Assembly: GCA_902729315.2 (NCBI GenBank)
Contig: LR746268.1
Coordinates: 7,175,501 to 7,239,500, forward strand
Source: Spirodela intermedia
Lineage: Eukaryota > Streptophyta > Magnoliopsida > Alismatales > Araceae
Direction of reading: 5' to 3'
DNA: 64,000 bases
Under the pieces are notes generated by a model, which saw only the letters and a program-made list of their open reading frames with translations, did not search any database and had not been told where the DNA came from. Below, piece after piece: positions 40,616 to 59,154 of this stretch. Numbering within the stretch: position 1 is the stretch's first letter; the number at the start of each line of letters is the position of its first letter. A program made the translations under genes and the position numbers.

Positions 40616-43489
40616 AGATGTTAAGGATGCAGGATAGATGTTTGGTGTATGCTCTTTCATCTCTTGCCTACCTTATATCTCTATCTCTCATGGATGGATC
40701 TCTCATGTGCGATTGTCAAAATACCAAGATCCTGATTTCATTTAATTTTTATGAGGTCTGAAGGCATATTTTCAGGCCCACTATGCATAGAATATAACTA
40801 ATAATTTTACCTAAAATATGAGTTAACAGAATATCAAATGAAAGATCAAGATGAGAATGTTGGTTTCATGGCAGTATTTAGACCAAGAAGGAAGTGTTAA
40901 GTAGTTTATAAAACTTTTATAATCACGATATTACAATTGTCGTTTATAGTGGTCCTGTCACATTGACTTATGTCAAATTTATTAATAAGATTATGTTTTT
41001 ACCTTTCCCTATCAACTTAATATTTTATTTCTGATTACAATGGATAAAGTCATATCAAGTTTTCTACAAAACCCACACTAGATCACACCATCAAGACAAA
41101 TCAACTTGCTGATCACAAAGATCAGATCCCTTTTACAAAGAATTAGAAAATACTCCACTAAGTTGTTCAATCCAAAAAGATAACTTGATGAAGAATTATT
41201 TGAATTGAAAAAGACATAAATCTATAGATCTTGATTTATTGATCCTTTCTGCTTTCAATACTCGATTCTAGAAGACTTCATGTTAGTAGTTGATTGGAGC
41301 AATCTGATTTTTTGATCAGAATTTAACTTCCTTCATGTTTTTTTAAAGAATGACTCTAGACCTTTTGAATTTCTATAGAAATATTTCTTCATGAAGGCTG
41401 CAAAAATGTTAGAGGACATAGGCCAGCAAAGATGTTTCAAATGGGCGAGATTGGCTTCCATTTATAGGCTGATTTTTAAATGCATTTCTTTATTTTTCTA
41501 TTCCCTTAATATCTTGTTTTAACAGTATTATAGTTTCTAATATAAAATATCCAATATGATATACTGTGTAGGTGTTTGGTAATATCCTTTAAACTTAAAC
41601 CAATATAAAAAATTAAGCCAAAACTTAAATATTAGAAAATATTTGCAATGGGATTCCCAAAACTAAATTCAATATGTTTAAGCATAGTCCATGAATACAT
41701 ACAATGATTGGATAATAAATTCGACTTCAAAGTGAATCCGAATTCGTACAAGCAAGGCATAAGCATGATATATTATTTATAAAGGTTTATTTTGACATTT
41801 TAAACTAAGTGTTTGCCATTTTTTTGGATTCTTAACTCATTACATCAAATGTATGTCTACAAAATATAGTTTAAACGTAATTAGTGATTTTTCCACAGCT
41901 TTCATTTAATTCACCAATGTTAAATATTCATTACATGATTTTATATTTATGGATTTTTTCTATCACTTTAAAGTTCATACAAAAAAAATTCCCCAACTCA
42001 ATCATTATTTTTTAACCTTGGGGTGCAACTTGTAATTTTGATTGAAAATCCATCTAGTAAAAAGAAAATAATGATTTATGCATAATTATAAAATTTTCTT
42101 CAATCTAAAGTTATGTACATTACACTAGACATGTTAAATATGAAATATTTTCCAAGTAATTATTTTTTATACTATTTCCTAAATGGATGATCATAATATA
42201 TTTTATTAATTTTCTACACATATCTGAGTTGATCATCATCAAAATAATTTAAAGATGTCAAGGTTCCTAAAGATGACAAAGAAGAGTTGATGGGAATCCA
42301 CTTCCTCTTCTTGTTCTTTCATCTATTGGCAGAGAAAACTGGTTGAAGATAAATGGAAATAACTTCTTAGTGCACAACCAATCTAAAGCAACTCATCTCT
42401 TCAAAAGTCACCAAATCACAAGCTTTAAGAGAGCTTTAATCATTCTTAAATCTTGAAGGCATTGACAATCTTATTCAATATCATTGAGTATTAGAACTCA
42501 ATTATATGCTTTTACTATGTTTGCAATAGGGTGTAAAACCTACTAGAAATATTTTAAAACTAATAGGAAGTGTAGACTCATAGAGGTTATGCTACTAATA
42601 ATTATTAGAGCTCTTTGAAATCTAGTGGGGTGATATAAACTTGTGGAGTCTATATTATAAGTGAGGTTGCTGATCTAGGTTTACTATTCTTTATTTATGG
42701 AGAATATAATGGAATGTATGAATGAGTATTCATTGATGTGATGTAGACTTGAGGTGGCCAAATCAATGTAAAACTTTATGCCATTATCGAAATCGATTTT
42801 TTTTAATATTTGAGTTTAAATGAGAGACTAAATACTATAGACAACATCTATTTGATGTATTTTTTATCATGTAATATTTTTATTTTAATTAGGCTTATTC
42901 TTTTAGTGACTCAAATAATACAAAAAAAGTGAGTATAGATTCACTCTCATTCCTCTCTATTTCTTTGTCTTACCATTTGGTTTCAACATGTTCTTCTAAG
43001 CATAAGTAGTCTTATAGAGTTTTGCATCTTTAACTTATGTTGCAGTCAAGTTTGACAAAGTATGAGTTGTTGATGATGAACTCTTAGACATTGTTCTCAA
43101 AGTAAGTATTCAAATACAAACTTCAAACATAATAGTAAAAAAATTATTGAATGTGAGATATGTAACATATTGACAAAATTAATCTCTACAACACAACAAA
43201 TAACAATGTTTTATTACAACCTTTTTAAATGATTCATATAAATTTACATAAAGAATCATAGAGTAACACTTTATATATGATTATTATTGATCAATATTTT
43301 AGTCATATGTTTGATTGCATAGAGTAAGTGAGTGTACAACATGAAGATAATTTCTTATATTTAAGCCTAAAGGTCATACAAAATATAAACACCCCTTACA
43401 ATGGACTCATGTTGATAGATTCAATTAAATAGATTATTTCTGAATTTCTACTAGAAGGACTACATGCAACACTAGACCACCTATGAGTT
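40616..43489. other. AT-rich region, nothing recognised
   Basis: About 2.9 kb of strongly AT-rich sequence with short frames only. No exon of the ADH family, no LTR and no clear retroelement domain was seen, although very decayed retroelement sequence is likely given the neighbour on the right. Confidence 0.5.
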
Positions 43490-44869
43490 GAGATTTTTGA
43501 AGATTATATTTTTTCCATCTATACTACATACAAAGAAGATCTACATCTTTTCAAGAAATGTAATTAACAGGACAATGATCTTTAGATTAAAATAATGATA
43601 GAAGAAAAATAGTTTATTCATCAAATTGACTTGCCTATGGGAAGAAGAAAACATGATGAAAATGGGTTTTATAGAAGGAGACTACATTGAAAAAGAGAAT
43701 AATAAAATCTTGGTTAACAACAAAAATATATTTACTATGACAAATATTTTTTCTCTAGTAGTGAAATACACATCAATTAGGGCAGTGTTTGCCATAGTTG
43801 CAATGAAGATTTTGAGTTGGAATAACTTGATATGTACCTTACATTATTTCATAGTGATTTGATGAAAAACTGTCTAATGAAGAGTTTGAAGGATTCAGAA
43901 AATTAATATCAAAACATATTATTTGTAAGTGGAAAAAATTACTTTATGTATTGAAGATATTATGATTTCTTTGAGTTACATGCACTTATGATACATAGTA
44001 ATTATATTTGATGTGAGTCTGATTGATGTGTTAATATTAAACTCTTTGAAGATGGATCTTTGATTCATTTAATATATATGTTGATGATATACTAATAACA
44101 ACCATGACTATGAATGAGATTGTCAAACTAAAATATTTGCTGAAAAATAATTTGATGTGAACGATCTCATCTTAATTAAAAACAATTATAGAAATATTCT
44201 ATAAATAAGAAATTCATAGACACATAAAGAATGAACAACTATGGATATCACAAAAGAATTACATCAAGAAGTTGATTAAATAGATAACTACTCATTTAAA
44301 TTAGAAAAAAATATGTGTTAATTAGAGTTCAAATAGAATAAATTTTTTAGAGAATTATAATATACATGATATGAGTGTTGCAAGTAGCTTGATGCCTACC
44401 ATTATCTATATCAAATCCAACATTGCATATATGGAATTTATCAGTGAATATATTTATCATAAATCTAGAAAATAAAAAATTAAAAAATAGTGATTTGAGA
44501 TTTTGAGATATCTTAGAATTTCTTCTAATGTAGACATAAAAGTGAAATTTTTGTTAATGCTGATTTTGTAAGTGATTTTAGATGATAAAAAATACACTAT
44601 ATTATGTGTTTACTCTTACAAGAGGATTAACACTAGAAATCAACACTTCAAGCAACAATTGCATTATCCACAACAAAGTTGTGCTTATGAAAATGACTTA
44701 TATGGCTAAAGAAGCTGCGTATAAGAGGTTGGTGAAATGGCTTAATTTTGATGAAGGTGCATTTTATTTGATGGTCAAAATGTCACATATATTCATATTG
44801 TGAGGTCTAGTTTACTTTCTCTCCATCAATATTCCATAGCCATTTATTAATATTGTGTGATCCTATTAA

Positions 44870-44870
<1 letters not shown>

Positions 44871-44896
<26 letters not shown>
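44871..44896. repeat. CT microsatellite
   Basis: (CT)n run inside the decayed element region; a second (CT)n tract lies at about 45152-45179. The sequence between and after them (45070-45500) is GC-richer and interrupts the RNase H reading, so it may be a nested insertion. Confidence 0.8.
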
Positions 44897-44900
<4 letters not shown>

Positions 44901-45837
44901 CCTCTCTCAATGCCCTAATTTTGTTGTGCCCATCACTTAGTTGCACCACATAAAAGGTATTTATCATACTAATTTATTGGAATTAAGATTAATTCCCTAA
45001 TTTGGCAACTATATTTGAAAAATATAATACTCTCATATAATATTCTATAACCATTTATTCGTATTGTGGGTTCTAGCTGACACTCTCTGTCAAGCCCCCC
45101 TCCCTTTTAAGTAAGTCAATAGCCCTCTTTTAGCCATATAAGAAAAGCTTCACCTCTCTCTCTCTCTCTCTCTCTCTCTACATCTAAGATGATTTCTTAG
45201 CCCAAGTTGAAGGCTTATTAAGACAACAATGAAATGTGGGTCCATGTCTAAGAGATGGATGGGTCAGCCCCAGAGGTCAATCCACCTTGTGTCAGGTTTG
45301 ACCTTGAGAGGTGACACTCTGACTTGGGTGGGTGGACCCTGTTGATGGAAACGGGCCAGGTCCTTGGCTACATAAAAAGGCAGGTGGGCCGGGCCCGAAT
45401 ATCCGTTGACACTCTAACCTGTGGGCCAGACTTGAGCATATTAACTCTCGAGCCGGGCCCTTACTCCATACGGGCTGCGGGCCTTGTAAAGGATGAGCCG
45501 TGAAACGCCCCACAATATTGCAGATATTGATGGAGAGAAAGGCAATGTACCATGCGAGAATAAATCACATTGATCTGAAATTTCATAAGACCCATGAGTT
45601 TATTAATTCAGGAGACATTTTATCAGAAAAAAATAAGATTGTATATGATGATGTAGATGTATTGACCAAGCATTTCAAAATTAATAAATTCAAGTATTAC
45701 TTAAATTTAAACTAAGTAAAAATTGCAGATAAGGTGAGAAATCTTCTCCAAAGAAATTCAAGATAGAGCATCAAAATTTAATCTTCAAGGATGATTGAGA
45801 TATTACCAAAGGTAGAAATAATTGAGATATGACTACT

Positions 45838-46345
45838 ATCTCATTTGGATTAGATGAGGTATGCTAGGCCAGAGCATTGGCCCAACAAGCAGAGTAGAAA
45901 TCTCCAAAACCTTTTCTTTTAGTTGATGTTCAGAGGGCATGATGTAACTTTCAAGGGATAAGAGGAGGGTATAAATAGTGACGTCTTTGGACCCCGGCTA
46001 ATGTGTTTGAAATTAGACCAAATAACGGTCGTTTTTCAATCCCCAGCGTATATCCTTCCACTCTTGGTGGTTCTCTCTCCCTTCGTCTCTCAAGAAGACA
46101 GACATAGGCTGGCCATTCTCTGAGATACCCGGAAGGAGATCAGCCGTTCGCAACAGAAGAAAAATAGATTGTTTTTATCTCGGAAACCTAATAAAGAGGC
46201 ATAACGTGAAGAGGGGCAGCAGCTAGATCTTGAAACTCATGTGAATTGTTCCCAGACATGTATTCTTCTCAGCACTCCGAATTAAGTTATCTGTTTAGGG
46301 TTTTCTGTCCCAGGTTTTTATCCCGTGGAACGGCATCAGTACATC
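45838..46345 (+). repeat. LTR of the left copia half, abutting ADH-C
   Basis: The sequence is related to 59158-59797. Shared blocks include CATTGGCCCAACAAGCAGAG, a TATAAATA box (about 45981), AGACCAAATAACGGTC-like sequence, CTCTTGGTGG and TTTTTATCCC. The left border is uncertain and may reach 45770. The right end lies about 50 bases from the ADH-C stop codon, so part of the 3' UTR of C may be LTR-derived. Confidence 0.7.
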
Positions 46346-46394
46346 ATCAAATAGAACGCCTTCATCCATAGTAACTAGCAGGCAGGAGTAGAAC

Positions 46395-48612
<2,218 letters not shown>

Positions 48613-48704
48613 CTTCCGCTTGTTCTTCTTCGATCCTTTCTTTTTTCTCTCTCTCAAAAGTCTCTGTATCTAGACTTGGAGAGAGATGAAGGCGGGGGAT
48701 TACT

Positions 48705-48712
48705 ATTTATAG
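48705..48712 (-). promoter_or_regulatory. TATA box of ADH-C
   Basis: On the minus strand the sequence reads CTATAAATAG, about 95 bases before the ATG at 48612. Confidence 0.65.
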
Positions 48713-48768
48713 GGACAATGGAGGCGCCGACGAGAGCTTAGCAGAAAGGGTGGATCTTTTTGATGTCT

Positions 48769-48792
48769 AAAACCGCTGCTGCAGCGGGAAAC
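48769..48792 (-). promoter_or_regulatory. ADH-C promoter anaerobic-like element
   Basis: In gene direction it reads GTTTCCCGCTGC then AGCAGCGGTTTT. It corresponds to 37529-37554 of ADH-B and sits about 57 bases upstream of TATA. CGGTTTT contains the GT motif of anaerobic response elements; its complement AAAACC begins the published hypoxia-responsive promoter element bound by ERF-VII factors. A GCC-like AGCCGCT lies a few bases further upstream. Confidence 0.6.
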
Positions 48793-50647
48793 TGGTCATC
48801 CAGCGGCTGGGAAGCGGGATTCCCCCTCCCCCTGGCCAGCTGGTGTCCAGCCTTCTGCGGTTCCACTGCGGCGTTTCCTCTCCTTCGATTGGGTTGACCA
48901 ATTCATCGGCCTCAGCTTTCTTTCCGCGTGTCAGATTCCTGGCATCCTGGTTTTGCTGTCGTATAGACTGACGTAAGCAGGCCATTAGGTCTTTCCTTGT
49001 TTACATTTCTTTTAACTTGGAATCTGGAACAAGTTAAATCCAATGATTGATCAATTATGCCGGGCAATATTGTGCTATCAAGTTGACATAAGAAATTAAA
49101 ATCTCGTATGCTCAGAAACTATCGACTTTTTAAAATATATTTATGCTAGTTTTTCAAAAACAGATTTGAGTAGATCGATGTCACCCACAGATACACGTTG
49201 ACCATATTAGAACTCTGACTATCACCCGTTGCTATTTCGCAATATGAGTTGAATAAGCAATACTGTATCGAACAACTCCATAGTACCGAGCGGTTAAAAA
49301 ACATACGTGTCATTCTCGAATTTCTTTCATTTATAAACTTTGCATGACAATATCTCCCCTATGACTCTCATATAGGACGTACTCTCATATGGCACAACAG
49401 ACATGGATTAGAATACCAAGTAGTTGATATTATTAAGAGTCAATGGCTGGACTGCGAATCAGAGGAGTCTGGGGTGAGAGTTGAAGGGAAATTTAGGCAC
49501 CAACAATAGTGTTCTTCGAGCTTCTCCTCATATTCAACCTCTTTCTCATGGCTAGCATCATCTCTTCGACCTATTTGGGGATAAACATAGATGAAGTTGT
49601 GGGTAACTTATTCCATCAAAATGGTTGTATAGTGGAAATCCAACCTTGTCCCACTTCCGCAATTAGGATATGTAAAACCTAAACCCTCCGCAGTTCTTAC
49701 CCAAGAGAGTAGGTGTGGATAAGAATGCGGCAACAAATTACCAACATAGACGGTGGTGCTTGGATACGGGTGAAGCAAGACAATAGCATATTACTTTTTG
49801 CGGAGCATGTTAAGTAGGATCTTGAGTCATTCTTTCTTCATCTTCCCTCTAGATGACAGCCAACAGCTAAATTGGGACCGCTCCAGCCGTTTCTATTTTA
49901 ACAGCTCAGTATAGTACTTTCGATATATTAAGATATAAATTACATTTTGTTGAGGTGTATTATTGTGGAAATTAGATATTTTAATGCATTTACGATATTA
50001 TTTGGGATTTCAGAGCATTTAAATACGTTATTTTCTTCTTTGTTGACTTTATTCTTTTCCTAAATAATCTGAAAAACTTTGTTGGAAATAGGGTGTTTCC
50101 AAAGTAAAAGTTGGGTAAACTAGAATTCTGAACCGAGGCTAGGTTAACATACTTATCAAGTCGAACCTTGGTCGTATCTGTTGGAATATCTCAGCAGGTG
50201 CTGGAAGATAAGAGAAACGCACAAGGCCCGAGTCCAGCTCGCCGGGGAACCGTGGCCCTCGACAGTGCGAGTCGTCCGGCGCTCAGAGGCTGCATTGGTG
50301 CTAGGCTTATTTGGGAAGATCACCGGCCTAGCTATGATGGGTTTAAATGGAGCCACCGCAGGGCCGGCGTCGAAGACTATGGAAGATAATGCACTGACAG
50401 AGAGACAGAAGACCAGAGCTTACTTAGCAGCCAAGGGGGAACGACTAATAGTAGTGTGAGTAAAAAGAAGTGAAGATCCAAGGAATGAGGCAGTTCTGGC
50501 AAAATGCTTGACTTATTAGTCAATGAGGCAGTTGGTCACCTTCAGTGGGGTAAGAATCGCTTTATTCGTTATCGCATAATTAACAATTGCTCAAGTTTCA
50601 GTCGAGATGAGCGAGAAAGAGAGACGAAGAGGTCAACTCCGAAAAAG
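48793..50647. other. ADH C-D spacer
   Basis: The right end to 50809 is the 3' flank of D, related to the 3' flank of A. The middle (49000-50150) is AT-rich and unassigned. A GC-richer island at 50165-50460 has open frames on both strands without known motifs. Confidence 0.5.
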
Positions 50648-50809
50648 ACAAATGGACCTGAGAGTTCGTTCGTAAGAAAGAAAGTGTATCTTTACAGTGT
50701 TTGTACGGCGCTACAAACAAAATAAATAACTATAAATCAGAGTTCCTAAGGTTCGGTTTGCATTGTCAACGCGAAGCCTAAACTCATACAACCGGGCAAC
50801 GAGAGAAAC

Positions 50810-53035
<2,226 letters not shown>

Positions 53036-53157
53036 CTTCGTTATCTCTCTCTCTCACACACACACAAACACTTAACTCTCAGAGGGGCGCTTGAGAAATC
53101 ATAGGAAACGGTTCCCTGATGTCCCAGACTTGGGGAAGAACAGCGACGGGAGGGTGG

Positions 53158-53166
53158 TATTTATAT
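53158..53166 (-). promoter_or_regulatory. TATA box of ADH-D
   Basis: On the minus strand it reads TTCATATAAATA, about 125 bases before the ATG at 53035. Confidence 0.6.
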
Positions 53167-53219
53167 GAAGCCACGAGGACAGGACCTACGGAGCTCCGGT
53201 GAAGAGATTTGTCGATTGT

Positions 53220-53244
53220 CCAAAACCGCTGCGGCTGCGGGAAA
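53220..53244 (-). promoter_or_regulatory. ADH-D promoter anaerobic-like element
   Basis: In gene direction it reads TTTCCCGCAGCC then GCAGCGGTTTTGG, equivalent to the elements at B, C and E and about 55 bases upstream of TATA. The complementary strand contains AAAACCGCTGCGGC, close to the hypoxia-responsive promoter element. A GCC-like CGCCGCTGGAT follows further upstream. Confidence 0.6.
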
Positions 53245-54971
53245 TCTCTCATCCAGCGGCGGAGATGGATACCTCGAACCTGGCGGCCGTCGGGCCCCTT
53301 TTTCTGCGGGACTTCTAGAATCAGAAGACGCGTTGACCCGCCGACAAAATGGGTTCTGTGCTCTCCATCTGGGTCCTAGATCCTTACTTTTAGCATCCCG
53401 TAGATGAGGGGCATATGGATTTAGAGATTTCGTACAATAAATTTATACGTAAGCAAAAAACTAATGAAGCCATATGACACGTATTTTGAGAAAATGTCGA
53501 GTCTGAACCTTTCATACTTGAAAATCTTTCCCACCATTAAAACTTCTGAATTAATAATCTGGTCCCCCGTTTCCACAGTGGTCGAATCACCGAGACAAAA
53601 AACCGATGACGTAGCCTCGGTGGTTCGCAACACCGCCGCCGTCGCCGCAGCCTGAAGCCGGCATTCTAGACGCCGTCCTTGCCCGTAGCATTCGGTGAAG
53701 ACAATTCCCGGACATGTCCCGCCCAGAATCCTGGAGCCTAAACCATCTCTCTTCCTTTCCCTCTCCCTCTCCCTCTCCCTCTCCCTCTCCCTCTCTCTCT
53801 CTCTCTCTGCGCCAAGATAGGGGGTGGTCAACCCCTCCTCCCCCTCCCGACTAGCTGGAAGCTCCCGTCCGCTTCCTCCTCCCCTACCCCCCCGATACCC
53901 ACCTGTCTCCAGCAGGTACATGGAGACAGTACCTTACACGCATGGGAATACACCGGAAAACCCATGTTCGGTGCATTTGATCTGTCGCAGACAATATTTG
54001 AGGCAATCGAAAGGAGAGAGTAGTTTCGTGGACCGTTATATGAGCGGAACGGATGGACTCAACAAATATCGGCGGGTTTTCAGTTAATTCAAATAACATA
54101 AAATTGAAAAAGGACACGCAAAATCACAACTTTGATAAAATACCAAATTAAAATCTCAAAAAATGAAAATGGAAAGTTTATAAATTAGGGATTGACCAAT
54201 CTTGGCTTCGGCTCAAGCTTGTACCCCATTTTCACGTATTTTACACCAATTTGAAGCAAAATAAAATCCATTTAGAAAACTATAAAATAGCGGCAGTCGA
54301 ACGCTACACGTCGATCTTAAATTCTCCAGAGTCCCTCTCCGAAATTTGGAAGGCCTTCTGGCGCAGCAAAAAAGCGATCTCGTCACCGTCGGGCCCCAGC
54401 CACTTCATTTGCACGCGGAGCCTTCAATCTAGAATAATCGGCCTAACTCCGGACCACTCCGCCGTCCTGGTTTGTGATACCGCCATCGTAGCAGCCCAAA
54501 ACAGGAATCATCGATGCCGGCTCATTCGCGTAGCGTCCGTTGAATGAGAAAACGACGTAGTTCGCTCCTCAACAGCTGTCTTGCCGTGATATTTTATCAC
54601 GGAGGAGGCGGAGGACACCGCAGACGTCAATTTCCGACTTGGAGCTTGATGAAGATCGGCACCCGAAGATCCTTCGTCACGTGTAAAGAAATCAACCACG
54701 CCGCAGTCATCAGCGACGCGGCCGGGCACATCAGGATTCAAAGACTTCAATCATCATAAAGAAAAGCTCTCTTTACACAGTTCACGCGGATTCGCACACC
54801 AAACGTAACAACTACATTACATATTAGTCGGACTACCCAGCTGCATGGATTAATATTTTGCCAAGAAAGCGACATTGGGCGCTAGACAGGAGCCACAGTT
54901 ACTCGGAATTCAGTATATCTCATGAGTGTCGTCCCGCCTTCACCCCTAGGAGTGGGCTGGCAGAGTAGAAC
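53245..54971. other. ADH D-E spacer
   Basis: The right part (54325-54971) is the 3' flank of E, an inverted match to the 3' flank of B. A segment at about 53590-53690 resembles the unit element also seen near 36960, 40450, 54450 and 57850. A CCCTCT repeat running into CT lies at about 53751-53808 and creates an artificial Arg-Glu repeat frame on the other strand. Confidence 0.65.
53751..53808. repeat. (CCCTCT)n microsatellite running into (CT)n
   Basis: Six-base units repeat about six times and pass into a pure CT tract, in the upstream region of ADH-D. Confidence 0.9.
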
Positions 54972-57200
<2,229 letters not shown>

Positions 57201-57296
57201 ATTCCCTCTGTCGTTGCCTCTCTCTCTCTCTTACTCGCTGACTCGTCCTGATGCAAGGCCGATATTAGACTTGGAGAAACAAGTAGATGCCTGAGT

Positions 57297-57308
57297 ATGT
57301 ATATATAG
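57297..57308 (-). promoter_or_regulatory. TATA box of ADH-E
   Basis: CTATATATACATAC on the minus strand lies about 98-108 bases before the ATG at 57200, matching the TATATATA of ADH-B. Confidence 0.65.
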
Positions 57309-57345
57309 GAAACAGACCCGGAGATATTCGCGGTATCTCGAATCT

Positions 57346-57387
57346 CCAATACCGCTTGCGCTGTGGGAAACATGTTATCCGGCGGCT
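57346..57387 (-). promoter_or_regulatory. ADH-E promoter module: GCC box plus anaerobic-like element
   Basis: In gene direction an AGCCGCC box (57387-57381) precedes GTTTCCCACAGC and AAGCGGTATTGG. It is the counterpart of the ADH-B module, including the same TATT variant where C and D have TTTT. Confidence 0.6.
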
Positions 57388-59154
57388 TGATTGGAGGATT
57401 TGGGCTTGGCGGCTGTCTATTTCACAGCCGACGGTGTTGTCGACCGATGCGTCCACCTCGGCTGTATTTCCAGCGTACAGGATTTCGACTCCGGTTTTAC
57501 TCTGACATCAGTGAGAGACTGACGTACACGTAGATATTTACATTCGTTTGATCTAATTGATACGATAAGTTGCAATTACAATACTTCATTACGCAACGGA
57601 ACATCCCCTCTAAAGGGATCATCCTCGTTGACGCATCACTTAAATTTGATAAAATCAAGGGATTCAGAAATCACTGGCTTGAAAACAACAAGATTACATT
57701 CTAATTTTATATCTATGAACGATTTAGGAAAGAAATTTAATACTACTGGCCATTGCATCAGGTTAATAGAACCAGAAACATGGTTGATAGACCCACAAAC
57801 CCGGGTCGTCAAGTAAAGACCGGATGAAGCCATCCCCGTGGTTGGTTTGCAATACCGCCGTCGCCGTGGAGTGAAACTGGAGTGAAACCGGAATCCTCAA
57901 CGCTGCCTTCATTGGATATTTTAAGGTAGATGGTTGTAATAGATGAATAATAGTGGATGACGTAGACATCTATTTCAGGTTGTCACAGGGTTGAAACTAG
58001 TGATCTTATCGGGAGCGTCTGCATGAATATCGGAAGATAAAGAACGCGGAGCAATCAGCTGTCGGGCCGACGGAGTTGGAACTGGGCAAGCAGCGCATTC
58101 GGATTCACCGAGCTCTAAAACTGTTATCGGTGTGAATATCATTTATGTTTTTTTGGTTGAGTTCTGAGTCTAAGGAGAACGAAATTAGAAAGCATATAAC
58201 ATATGGAATAATAAATATTTCCAGTGTATTTCTAAACGTCACCGACTGGATCATCTTTATAATCCAAGTCTGGATAGACATTCGAAACCGTTATCTACAT
58301 TCCGATAGGAACATATGGGGTCTCGCCGGAGCACCCCATGTTGGGTCTGAATTTCAGAAGAATAATCTGAAGTCTTAGCAAAGTCAAAATTTCATGTCTT
58401 TCTCTTGGTAGGCCAACACGTTTAATACCCATTTTCATTTTTCTTGAGTGAAAGACAAATCACACGCTGACTTTCATATTTATGGCATCAATAGTCTTAT
58501 AATCAAGCATGGAAAGGACTTACAGATTTGTTTCTAAGGTTAAAGGGGAAAGTGAATCATCAAAACTACTGCGATGATGAGTGACTGGGCATTTTCAAAA
58601 CAGCTGTCTTAGCGTGGCATTCGACAAAGTAAGAGTTACAACTTCCAGTTGCCACTTCATGTGACCCTGCAATTGACGCTGAATCTATCGAAATCTTTCA
58701 GCCTAAATTCCCCAGCTGGATCTTTTGGAAAAGTCATTATTAAACCCTACCTCAAAGTCAATAGACACTAACAAAGGAGGGTTTCCTCGTCCTCATCAAA
58801 CAAGCGTATCTAGTCTACTTCTAAGAGAACTGTGTTCGGAAGTAAACTGCAAAACGGTCTTAGTTTGGTGCATTTAGTTCAAGCTCTGAACAATATGACA
58901 CAAGGGAAAGACGACGGTGGATTTACTTCAGTTTTAGAGGGTGCACGTGGGTTTAGGAATGGGCCAAGAAGCGAGACGATCATTGAAATGAGAAGAGGAC
59001 ATTAGATCAATCTCTTTAGCTGAAAATATACCTCTCCTGCTTGGTGAACCCGCCGAGCCATTCTCGCACTGAGCATCCCTATTATCAGAGCGTGAGCTCT
59101 CTTAACACAGTTCACACGGAGTTTCACATAAAAAAGTCAAGAACTAGGTTCATT
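57388..59154. other. Upstream region of ADH-E
   Basis: It holds no gene. Recognisable matches to the A-B spacer include 57800-57900 (GGTTTGCAATACCGCC), 58040-58110 (GGAGCAATCAGCTGTC), 58860-58960 (GAACAATATGACACAAGG) and 59095-59125 (AACACAGTTCACACGG). Confidence 0.7.

Larger units (their letters stand above)
43490..46345 (+). mobile_element. 3' half of a degenerate copia element (RT, RNase H, LTR)
   Basis: Domains read in order on the plus strand, across many stops: TSFQE/YGKKK region before RT (43540-43660), RT palm start VVKYTSIRAVFAIVAMK (43758-43810), DLDEKL..EEFEGF (about 43856-43895), RT active site IYVDDILIT (about 44073-44100), RNase H pieces ending in KEAAYKRLVKWL (about 44708-44743), and the C-terminal RNase H part HARINHIDLKFHKTHEFINS (45551 on) to KFKYYLNLN (45711). 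An LTR follows. No gag or integrase was found left of 43490. The element is dead. Confidence 0.8.

Noticed and set aside
44582-44803. A 73-residue frame as a possible small gene
   Set aside because: Its end (KEAAYKRLVKWL) matches the copia RNase H region, so it is part of the decayed element.
53421-53921. Minus-strand frame of 166 residues with a long Arg-Glu repeat
   Set aside because: The repeat is the translation of a CT microsatellite, and the rest has no motif.
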